Shown here piece by piece: positions 7,624 through 14,553 of a DNA stretch of 26,961 nt (the first letter of the stretch is position 1; each line of letters starts with the position of its first letter). Source of the DNA: an uncultured Collinsella sp. Lineage in GTDB: Bacteria; Actinomycetota; Coriobacteriia; Coriobacteriales; Coriobacteriaceae. Location: the NCBI GenBank assembly GCA_902465015.1, contig CABQLK010000029.1, positions 1-26,961 on the forward strand. The letters run 5' to 3'. The notes beneath the pieces are model-generated. The model saw only the letters and a list, made by a program, of their open reading frames with translations. It did not search any database and was not told the origin of the DNA. Both the position numbers and the translations under genes were made by a program.

Positions 7624-7980
7624 ATGCACGAGGTTGGCATTGTCAACGGCATACTCGATACAGTGATTCGCGCGGCGCGTGGGGCGGGGGCCTCGCGCGC
7701 CGTTTTGGTAACGCTGCGTATCGGGGATATGACCGAAGTTGTGCGCGAGGCGCTCGACTTTGCGTGGGAGACATTTCGCGACGAGGACCCGCTCACGCGA
7801 GGCTGCGAGCTTGCCGTGGAGGAGGTCCATCCACAAAGCGAGTGTCTGGACTGCGGCGAGGTTTTCGACCACGATCGCTTCCACTGTCGCTGTCCCCAGT
7901 GTGGTGGTGCCAACGTGCGCCTACTGCGCGGCCGCGAGCTCGATATCGCGAGTATCGAAATTGAAACCCCCGACGATTAG
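7624..7980 (+). CDS. hypA: Hydrogenase/urease nickel insertion protein HypA
   Basis: Nickel metallochaperone for [NiFe] hydrogenase maturation, acting with HypB in the cytosol. The protein has 118 residues and begins MHE, where the N terminus and His2 bind nickel in the family. The structural zinc site is formed by Cys74/Cys77 and Cys90/Cys93; an extra Cys88 is present. The gene starts six bases after tatC, with a GGAG inside the tatC end as ribosome binding site. No hydrogenase or urease structural genes lie in the window, so the client enzyme must be encoded elsewhere. Confidence 0.95.
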   Translation: MHEVGIVNGILDTVIRAARGAGASRAVLVTLRIGDMTEVVREALDFAWETFRDEDPLTRGCELAVEEVHPQSECLDCGEVFDHDRFHCRCPQCGGANVRLLRGRELDIASIEIETPDD

Positions 7981-8035
7981 CCCGCTAGCCATCTGGTGAT
8001 GGGGTATAAAGGGGCCAAAGTAAGGAGTGCCGAGT

Positions 8036-8719
8036 ATGGCCGAGAAAACGATTGATATCGCGTCGCCGATTCTGTCGCGCAACGAGCGCCTGGCAGATCA
8101 GTTGCGTCAGCGATTTAAAGAGACAAACACCTATGTGATCAACGTCTTGTCGAGCCCCGGTTCGGGCAAGACCACCACGATCCTGGGCACCAACGAGCGC
8201 CTGCGCGACAAGGCCGGCCTGCGCTGTGCCGTCATCGAGGGCGATATCGCCTCGGATGTCGACGCCATCACCATGAAGGAAGCCGGCATGCCCGCCATCC
8301 AGATCAACACGGGCGGCCTGTGCCACCTCGAGGGTAACATGATTATGGAGGCCGTTGACGCGTTCGACCAGGCGGTGGGCCTTCAAAACATCGACGTCAT
8401 CTTTATCGAAAACGTGGGCAACCTGGTGTGCCCGGTCGACTTTGACCTGGGCGAGAACCTGTCCATCATGATCCTCTCGGTGCCCGAGGGTGACGACAAG
8501 CCCATTAAGTACCCGGGCATCTTCCAGCACGCCGGCGCACAGTTGCTCAACAAGGTCGACGTGGCCCCGGCTTTCGATTTTGACATGGATAGGTATACTA
8601 AGACACTCGATGACCTCAATCCGCAGGCGCCGCGGTTTGCCGTGAGCGCGCGCAAGGGCGAGGGCATGGATGCCTGGTGCGATTGGCTCATCGGGCAGAT
8701 TGAGCAAGCAAGGGCGTAA
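8036..8719 (+). CDS. hypB: Hydrogenase nickel incorporation GTPase HypB
   Basis: GTPase that drives nickel delivery with HypA. It has 227 residues. The P-loop GSGKTT is at residues 42-47, followed by EGDIASDVDA, NTGGLCHLE (Cys and His at the dimer metal site), FIENVGNLVCP and the guanine-specificity NKVD. The N-terminal CxxGCG nickel site and the His-rich stretch found in many HypB proteins are absent, so this form lacks the high-affinity nickel store. The ATG at 8036 is chosen over an in-frame GTG at 8027 because AAGGAG ends at 8027, giving correct spacing. A TATAAA at 8005-8010 might provide a second promoter, though no -35 is clear. Confidence 0.95.
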   Translation: MAEKTIDIASPILSRNERLADQLRQRFKETNTYVINVLSSPGSGKTTTILGTNERLRDKAGLRCAVIEGDIASDVDAITMKEAGMPAIQINTGGLCHLEGNMIMEAVDAFDQAVGLQNIDVIFIENVGNLVCPVDFDLGENLSIMILSVPEGDDKPIKYPGIFQHAGAQLLNKVDVAPAFDFDMDRYTKTLDDLNPQAPRFAVSARKGEGMDAWCDWLIGQIEQARA

Positions 8720-8773
8720 ATCGGCCGCCATACAGGTGGGCGTAGCCGCAGAGACACGAGATAGGAGCCTCTT

Positions 8774-11380
8774 TTGAAGCTCATCATCGCCGAGAAAAAC
8801 GACGCCGCACGTCAGATCGCCGAGCGTCTGTCCACGGGCAAACCCAAAAAGGACAAGGTGTACAACACCGCCATCTACCGTTTTGAGTGGAAGGGCGAGG
8901 AGTGCGTGACCATCGGCCTTGCCGGTCACATCCTGGCGCCCGATTTTTGCGACAGCGTGCTGTTCGATAAAAAGCTGGGTTGGTATTCGGTGACCGAGGA
9001 CGGCGAGATACTGCCGGCCGACATGCCCGACGGTCTGGCCCGTCCGCCCTACGACACCAAGCGCAAGCCGTTTCTTGCCGACGGTATCTCCATTAAGGGC
9101 TGGAAGCTCGAGAGCCTGCCCTACCTCACGTGGGCACCGGTCATTAAACTGCCGGCCGAGAAGGAGCTCATTCGTTCGCTCAAGAACCTTGCCAAGAAGT
9201 CCGACAGCGTCATCATCGCCACGGACTTCGATCGCGAAGGCGAGCTGATCGGTTCGGACGCCCTCAACAAGGTGCGCGAGGTTGCGCCCGACCTGCCGGT
9301 CGCCCGCGCCCAGTATTCTTCGTTTACCAAGGCCGAGATCACGCAGGCCTTCGATAATCTCGTCTCGCTCGACCAGAACCTGGCCGACGCCGGCGAGAGC
9401 CGTCAGCACATCGACCTCATCTGGGGCGCGGTGCTCACGCGCTACCTAACACTCGCCAAGTTCGGCGGCTTTGGCAACGTGCGCTCCGCCGGCCGCGTGC
9501 AGACGCCGACGCTTGCCCTGGTGGTCGAGCGCGAGCGCGAGCGCATGGCGTTTGTGCCCGAGGACTATTGGCAGATCCGCGGCATGGGCGCCGCGCAGGG
9601 TGCTGCCGAGGACGACCGCTTTAAGATTGCGCACAAGACGGCACGCTTTACCGACAAGGATGCTGCCGAGACGGCATACGGCCATGTCGACGGCATTACG
9701 ACGGCAACCGTCGCCGCGGTGACCAAGCGCTCACGCAAGCAGCAGCCACCCACGCCGTTTGCGACCACCTCGCTGCAGGCTGCCGCCGCAGCCGAGGGCA
9801 TCTCGCCTGCGCGTACCATGCGCATCGCCGAGTCCCTCTACATGGCGGGCCTCATCAGCTACCCGCGTGTCGACAACACCGTGTACCCCGCGACGCTCGA
9901 TTTGGGTGCTGTGGTGAACGACCTGGCAAAGATTAACCCGGCGCTGGCGCCTGTGTGCAAAAAGGTGCTCGCCGGTCCCATGAAGCCCACGCGCGGCAAG
10001 GTCGAGACCACCGACCACCCGCCTATCTACCCCACGGGCGAGGGCGATCCGACCACGCTCGATGGCGGCCAACGCAAGCTCTACGACCTCATCGCTCGTC
10101 GCTTCCTGGCGACGCTTATGGGTCCCGCGACCATCGAGAATACCAAGCTCGAGCTCGACGTGAACGGCGAGCCGTTCGTGGCCTCGGGCGATGTGCTCGT
10201 GACCCCTGGCTTCCGCGAGGCGTATCCGTACGGCCTTAAGCGCGACGAGCAGATGCCGCCGCTGGAGCAGGGCGATACGGTCGACGTGTTCGACATTAAG
10301 CTCGAGGCCAAGCAGACCGAGCCGCCCGCGCGCTACAGCCAGGGCAAGCTCGTGCAGGAGATGGAGAAGCGCGGCCTGGGCACCAAGTCCACGCGCGCGA
10401 GCATCATCGAGCGCCTGTATGCCGTGCGCTATCTCAAAAATGATCCCGTGGAGCCGAGTCAGCTGGGTATCGCCATCATCGACGCACTGACGCAGTTTGC
10501 CCCGCGCATCACGAGCCCCGATATGACCAGCGAACTCGACGGCGACATGACCCGCGTGGAGCGCGGCGAGGACACCGAAGAGCATGTCGTGACACACTCG
10601 CGTGCGCTGCTGGCCGGTGTGCTCGACGAGCTGCTCAAGCATACGCAGGAGCTGGGCGACGCCATCAGCGACGCCGTCACGGCCGATGCGCGCGTGGGCG
10701 TCTGCCCCAAGTGCGGCAAGGACCTGGTTATGAAGACGAGCGCCAAGACCCGTGGCAGCTTCATTGGCTGCATGGGATGGCCCGACTGCGACGTGACCTA
10801 TCCGGTGCCGAGCGGCGTCAAGGTCAGCCCGCTCGAGGGCGAGGCCGCCGTGTGCCCCGAGTGCGGCGCGCCGCGCATTAAGTGTCAGCCGTTCCGCCAG
10901 AAGGCCTTCGAGATTTGCGTGAACCCCACATGCCCCACCAACTACGAGCCCGACCTTAAGGTGGGCGAGTGCAAGGTGTGTGCCGAGGCCGGACGCCATG
11001 GCGACCTGATCGCGCACAAGAGCGAGAAGAGCGGCAAGCGTTTTATCCGCTGCACCAACTATGACGATTGCGGCGTGAGCTATCCGCTGCCGGCGCGTGG
11101 CAAGCTCGAGGCGACGGGCGAGACCTGTCCCGAGTGCGGCGCCCCCATCGTGGTGGTCAACACGGCGCGCGGCCCGTGGCGTATCTGCGTCAACATGGAC
11201 TGCCCGACCAAGGAGAAGAAGCCCGCCCGCGGCCGCAAGACCACGACTAAGGCGAGCACGGCCAAGAAGACGACGGCGGCAAAGAAGACTGCTGCCAAGA
11301 AGACGACCGCCAAAAAGACGACGGCCAAAAAGACGACGGCCAAGAAGTCGACTACCAAAAAGACCGCTGCCGACAAGTAG
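8774..11380 (+). CDS. topA: Type IA DNA topoisomerase with four zinc ribbons and a lysine-rich tail
   Basis: Relaxes negatively supercoiled DNA by cutting and resealing one strand. The 868-residue protein starts at a TTG, with GGAG six bases upstream and the Toprim strand MKLIIAEK beginning at once. The Toprim metal site is Asp151/Asp153 in TDFDREGE. The active tyrosine is Tyr363 in ISYPRVDNT. The N-terminal layout resembles the archaeal or TopIII-like branch more than E. coli TopA. Four Cys-rich ribbons follow, opening at Cys644/647, Cys694/697, Cys733/736 and Cys785/788. The last 50 or so residues are almost only Lys, Thr and Ala in AKKTT repeats, like histone H1. Basic tails are known to aid processivity in actinobacterial TopA. 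Transcription probably starts with hypB or in the 54-base gap. Confidence 0.93.
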   Translation: MKLIIAEKNDAARQIAERLSTGKPKKDKVYNTAIYRFEWKGEECVTIGLAGHILAPDFCDSVLFDKKLGWYSVTEDGEILPADMPDGLARPPYDTKRKPFLADGISIKGWKLESLPYLTWAPVIKLPAEKELIRSLKNLAKKSDSVIIATDFDREGELIGSDALNKVREVAPDLPVARAQYSSFTKAEITQAFDNLVSLDQNLADAGESRQHIDLIWGAVLTRYLTLAKFGGFGNVRSAGRVQTPTLALVVERERERMAFVPEDYWQIRGMGAAQGAAEDDRFKIAHKTARFTDKDAAETAYGHVDGITTATVAAVTKRSRKQQPPTPFATTSLQAAAAAEGISPARTMRIAESLYMAGLISYPRVDNTVYPATLDLGAVVNDLAKINPALAPVCKKVLAGPMKPTRGKVETTDHPPIYPTGEGDPTTLDGGQRKLYDLIARRFLATLMGPATIENTKLELDVNGEPFVASGDVLVTPGFREAYPYGLKRDEQMPPLEQGDTVDVFDIKLEAKQTEPPARYSQGKLVQEMEKRGLGTKSTRASIIERLYAVRYLKNDPVEPSQLGIAIIDALTQFAPRITSPDMTSELDGDMTRVERGEDTEEHVVTHSRALLAGVLDELLKHTQELGDAISDAVTADARVGVCPKCGKDLVMKTSAKTRGSFIGCMGWPDCDVTYPVPSGVKVSPLEGEAAVCPECGAPRIKCQPFRQKAFEICVNPTCPTNYEPDLKVGECKVCAEAGRHGDLIAHKSEKSGKRFIRCTNYDDCGVSYPLPARGKLEATGETCPECGAPIVVVNTARGPWRICVNMDCPTKEKKPARGRKTTTKASTAKKTTAAKKTAAKKTTAKKTTAKKTTAKKSTTKKTAADK
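11246..11377 (+). repeat. Short tandem repeats encoding the AKKTT tail of topA
   Basis: Degenerate repeats of about 15 bases, each coding for roughly AKKTT, run to the end of topA. Such repeats can change copy number by slippage, so tail length may differ between strains. Confidence 0.7.
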
Positions 11381-11407
11381 CCGCACGGTCGAGACATCAC
11401 CTAAAAC

Positions 11408-11447
11408 AAAAACGAGCGAGGACCTCAAAATCCTCGCTCGTTTTTTT
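11408..11447 (+). terminator. Intrinsic terminator after topA
   Basis: Fifteen-base arms at 11408-11422 and 11431-11445 pair perfectly around an eight-base loop, and the hairpin ends in seven T. The A run on the 5' side lets it work for the minus-strand gene too. Confidence 0.93.
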
Positions 11448-11451
11448 ATCT

Positions 11452-11505
11452 GGCAGTTAGGGACGTTCCTTTTCTGCCGGCAGTTTAGGAACGTCCCTAA
11501 CTGCC
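11452..11505. repeat. REP/BIME-like perfect inverted repeat, 19-base arms
   Basis: Arms 11452-11470 and 11487-11505 are perfect reverse complements. The 16-base loop contains its own ten-base palindrome CTGCCGGCAG at 11474-11483, and CTGCCGGC recurs at 11501-11508. There is no T tract, and a complete terminator lies immediately to the left, so this is not simply a terminator. The form fits two head-to-head REP units (a BIME) or a tiny MITE. It sits just beyond the 3' end of the minus-strand zinc-ribbon gene. Confidence 0.75.
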
Positions 11506-11525
11506 GGCTCGGGAACGACAAAGCG

Positions 11526-12500
11526 CTAGTTCACTTCGACGGGTTTGGCGCCGGGGTAGCGCTCCTCAAAGTCTAGGCGGTACTTATTGTCATTGGTGCC
11601 CGCCACGTTGTCGCGCGACAGCGGCGCCACGATCTCATTCTTGTGATCCGCAGGCTTGGTGTATTTCAGGCTGATCTCCCAGGCATCACAGATTGCGTCA
11701 ATGCGGTGATCCAGGTCGTCATACAGGGCAACGATGTCTTTCCAGGAACTGTAGTTCTTAGAGCTCGTCGGGACGTCCAGGTCCTCGACGATGTCGTAAT
11801 ACTGCTCGATGGTGTCCTCTGTGCGCTCGGCGACGTCGGCGAGATTTTGACGGGTGGTGCGATCTTCTTCCAGATAGCTGCCGTTGAAGTTCTGCGCGCA
11901 GCCACGGACGTAGTTGTCGAGGTCTTCGAGCAAGTCGTAGTATTCGCTCAGTCGGCGGTAGAGGTTCTGCTCGGAGAGCGTTGCTTCGCCGCCATCCTCG
12001 TCGTCATCGTCATACAGGCTGTTGGGATCGCCGAGAGGCTTTAGGTCATCGTCGTCGACGTCATGGTGCAGCTTAGCTACCTCGGCAGTCGTCTGCGTGG
12101 CGGCGTTGTCGAAAGGCTTGATCACAAAGAAAACGACCAGGGCGATGATGATTGCCACCAGCACAACGATAACGGCGATAAGCGGCCCGGTGCCGCTCTT
12201 TTTGGGAGTGGGGGTCTGTGGCGAAGCGGGCGCGTATGCGGGAGCCGGCTGCTGTTGGGGCGAGTCGCTCGCGACGGGTATGCGCTGCGTGGTCTCGACG
12301 GCCGCGGGGCCTGCGGCGGGGTCGGGGCGATAGGCGAGGGGGTCGTCCGCCTTGACTTGCGGCGTATCAAGGGAGCCGGTCTGCTCAAAAGCGGGCTGGC
12401 TATCGCTCGCGGTTGTTTGCTCAACGGGTGCACCGCACGAGGTGCAGAACTTGGCATTATCTGCAAGAAGCTTGCCGCACGAGGCGCAATACCGAGACAT
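11526..12500 (-). CDS. Zinc-ribbon membrane protein of unknown function
   Basis: From the ATG at 12498-12500 the protein has 324 residues. A short zinc ribbon (Cys5, Cys8, Cys19, Cys22) comes first, then a Pro/Gln/Ala-rich linker of about 80 residues. One strong membrane helix lies at about 105-127. The outside domain of nearly 200 residues begins with an acidic stretch (DDDD, DDDDED) and continues as helix-rich sequence (YRRLSEYYDLLEDLDNYV). The zinc ribbon would face the cytosol. Proteins of this plan are common in Gram-positive bacteria, but no function is assigned. AAGGAG six bases before this ATG decides the start over a codon six residues earlier. It is a lone gene, flanked on both sides by long inverted repeats. 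Confidence 0.85.
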   Translation of the reverse strand: MSRYCASCGKLLADNAKFCTSCGAPVEQTTASDSQPAFEQTGSLDTPQVKADDPLAYRPDPAAGPAAVETTQRIPVASDSPQQQPAPAYAPASPQTPTPKKSGTGPLIAVIVVLVAIIIALVVFFVIKPFDNAATQTTAEVAKLHHDVDDDDLKPLGDPNSLYDDDDEDGGEATLSEQNLYRRLSEYYDLLEDLDNYVRGCAQNFNGSYLEEDRTTRQNLADVAERTEDTIEQYYDIVEDLDVPTSSKNYSSWKDIVALYDDLDHRIDAICDAWEISLKYTKPADHKNEIVAPLSRDNVAGTNDNKYRLDFEERYPGAKPVEVN

Positions 12501-12568
12501 TGCCACTCCTTTCGCCACATTTCAATGCAATATGACGATTATACCCAGCACCCCAAATTCCCCTTCAT

Positions 12569-12637
12569 AAGTTGCGGTGAAATAGGGACTGTTTGGCGGT
12601 CTCAGAGCTTCAATCAGTCCCTATTTCACCGCAACTT
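12569..12637. repeat. Perfect inverted repeat, 23-base arms, upstream of tmk
   Basis: Arms 12569-12591 and 12615-12637 are exact reverse complements around a 23-base loop. No T run follows. Like the element at 11452 the arms contain an AGGGAC core. It lies between the start of the minus-strand zinc-ribbon gene and the tmk promoter, where a terminator is not expected, so a repetitive REP/BIME-like or MITE-like element is the better reading. Confidence 0.75.
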
Positions 12638-12657
12638 TGGAAAGGCGCCTTTAGCCA

Positions 12658-12687
12658 TTGGGGACGCACCGAGCACTGGGGTATCAT
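12658..12687 (+). promoter_or_regulatory. Probable promoter of the tmk-holB-ricT operon
   Basis: TTGGGG at 12658-12663 and TATCAT at 12682-12687 are 18 bases apart. The pair lies about 55 bases before the tmk start and directly after the inverted repeat. Confidence 0.5.
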
Positions 12688-12740
12688 GGCTTGGTTGCTA
12701 TAACTCGCATTTACGCGCCTTGTAGGAAGGGGCTGCGCCC

Positions 12741-13424
12741 ATGGCTTTTGAGCCCGCTCAACATAGCTTCATTACGCTCGAGGGTGTCGATGGCGCCGGT
12801 AAATCTACGCAGGCGCGCCTGCTTGCCCGTGCGCTCGACCTTGCCGGCTACCAGGTTGTGACCCTGCGTGAGCCGGGCGGTACCGCCATCAGCGAAAAGA
12901 TCCGTGCTCTGCTGCTCGACCCCGCCAATACGGCGATGGGCGACACCTGCGAGTTGTTGCTCTACGAGGCGGCACGCGCTCAGTTGGTGCACGAGGTCAT
13001 CGCGCCCGCCCTTGCTGCCGGCAAGGTTGTCCTGTGCGACCGCTTCTACGATTCCACGACCTGCTACCAGGCGTTTGCCGACGGCCTCGACCGCCAGATA
13101 GTGCGCGACGCCAACAACCTGGCCGTCGCGGGTACGCACCCGGCGCTCACGCTCGTCTATCACATCACGCCCGAGCAGGCGGCGCTGCGCATGGCTGCCC
13201 GCGGCGCGGCCGACCGCATGGAGGCTAAGGGCATGGCCTTCCAAGAGCGCGTCTACCAGGGATTTTGCGCCATTGCCGCCGAGGAACCAAACCGCGTAAA
13301 GCTCGTCGACGCGACCGCGTCCATCGAGGAAGTCTTCGCGCAGACGGTCGAGTGGGTTCGCGCCTACGGCCTCGACATTTCCCAGGACGCCGTCACCGCT
13401 GCGCTTGCCCAGGAGGCCGAGTAA
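12741..13424 (+). CDS. tmk: Thymidylate kinase
   Basis: Phosphorylates dTMP to dTDP in the route to dTTP. The 227-residue protein has the P-loop GVDGAGKS at residues 15-22, LREPGGT, CDRFYDST, and the LID segment GAADRMEAKGMAFQERVYQGF (split: GAADRMEAKG, then AFQERVYQGF). The start has an AAGGGG site eight bases upstream. The holB start lies one base after the stop, and a ribosome binding site for holB is within the tmk end. The order tmk-holB-ricT matches the conserved Firmicutes cluster. Confidence 0.96.
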   Translation: MAFEPAQHSFITLEGVDGAGKSTQARLLARALDLAGYQVVTLREPGGTAISEKIRALLLDPANTAMGDTCELLLYEAARAQLVHEVIAPALAAGKVVLCDRFYDSTTCYQAFADGLDRQIVRDANNLAVAGTHPALTLVYHITPEQAALRMAARGAADRMEAKGMAFQERVYQGFCAIAAEEPNRVKLVDATASIEEVFAQTVEWVRAYGLDISQDAVTAALAQEAE

Positions 13425-13425
13425 C

Positions 13426-14553
13426 ATGGCCCCCGCTCAGGCAAGTCTGCTGGCCAAGCTCGACACCCAAGAGCGCGTGCGCGACTTTTTGACCAATGCC
13501 GTCGCCAGCGGTCGCGCATCGCACGCCTACCTGTTTTTGGGCGCGCCCGGCGCGGGCAAGCTCGACGCCGCGTGGGCGCTCGCCCAAGCCTTCCTGTGCG
13601 AGCAGGATGGCTGCGGCTCATGCGATAGCTGCGTGCGCGTCGCCCGCCATACGCACCCCGACGTGCACTATTACACGCCCGAGAGCGCCACGGGCTACCT
13701 CATCGCCCAGACGCGCGAGCTACTCGACGACGTACCCCTGGCGCCCATCCGCGCCAAGGCCAAGGTCTACATCATTGACCGTGCCGAGCAGCTGCGCGCC
13801 AACACCGCCAACGCGCTGCTCAAAACGCTCGAGGAGCCGCCCGAGGGCGTTATGTTTATCTTGCTGGGCACCTCGGCAGACGTGATGTTGCCCACCATCG
13901 TGAGCCGCTGCCAGTGCGTGCCGTTTCGGCTGGTGTCGCCCGCCGTGGCCGCGCAGGCCGTGAGCCGCGCCACCGGTCAGGATATTGCGCGTTGTCGCAT
14001 GGCCGCCGCCGTGGCGGGCAGCCCCACGCGCGGTATCGAGTTCCTCAAGAGTGCCGAGCGCCAGGACGCCCGCCGTCAGATGGTTCGCGCCATCGATTCG
14101 CTCATCGCCGCCGACGAGGCCGACGTGCTCGGCCGCGCCAAGTCGCTCATCGTCGCCGTTAAGGCGCCGCTCGCCGAGGTCAAGTCCACGCAGGAAAAGG
14201 TGCTCGAGCAAAACGCCGACTACCTGTCGCGTGGAGCATTGAAGCAGCTTGAGGACCGCAACAAGCGCGAACTCAACGCGCGCGAGCGTTCGGGTATCAT
14301 GGAAGCGCTGGCGAGCGCGCGGACGCTCATGCGCGACGTGCTGCTGACGCTTCAGGACGAGGCGGCCGACGTGGTGAACGAAGACGTGCGCGACACGATC
14401 GGTCGGCTTGCCGCCGCGACCAATGTTGCGGGTGCCACCCGGGCGCTTGAGGCAGTCGCGACCGCCGAGCGCAACATCGCCAGAAACGTTACTCCCCAGC
14501 TGGCCATCGAGGTCATGCTGTTCGATATCAGGAAGGCACTGAAATGCCGTTAG
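13426..14553 (+). CDS. holB: DNA polymerase III delta' subunit
   Basis: Clamp-loader subunit that helps load the sliding clamp. From the ATG at 13426 it has 375 residues; AGGAGG nine bases upstream fixes this start over an in-frame codon at 13405 inside tmk. Family features are visible: SHAYLFLGAPGAGK at residues 32-45, a four-Cys zinc module (CEQDGCGSCDSC), IIDRAEQLRANTANALLKTLEEPP, and VSRCQ, the SRC-type motif of clamp loaders. The P-loop lysine (Lys45) is followed by Leu where ATPases have Thr or Ser, consistent with a subunit that does not hydrolyse ATP. The last ten bases overlap ricT. Confidence 0.93.
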   Translation: MAPAQASLLAKLDTQERVRDFLTNAVASGRASHAYLFLGAPGAGKLDAAWALAQAFLCEQDGCGSCDSCVRVARHTHPDVHYYTPESATGYLIAQTRELLDDVPLAPIRAKAKVYIIDRAEQLRANTANALLKTLEEPPEGVMFILLGTSADVMLPTIVSRCQCVPFRLVSPAVAAQAVSRATGQDIARCRMAAAVAGSPTRGIEFLKSAERQDARRQMVRAIDSLIAADEADVLGRAKSLIVAVKAPLAEVKSTQEKVLEQNADYLSRGALKQLEDRNKRELNARERSGIMEALASARTLMRDVLLTLQDEAADVVNEDVRDTIGRLAAATNVAGATRALEAVATAERNIARNVTPQLAIEVMLFDIRKALKCR

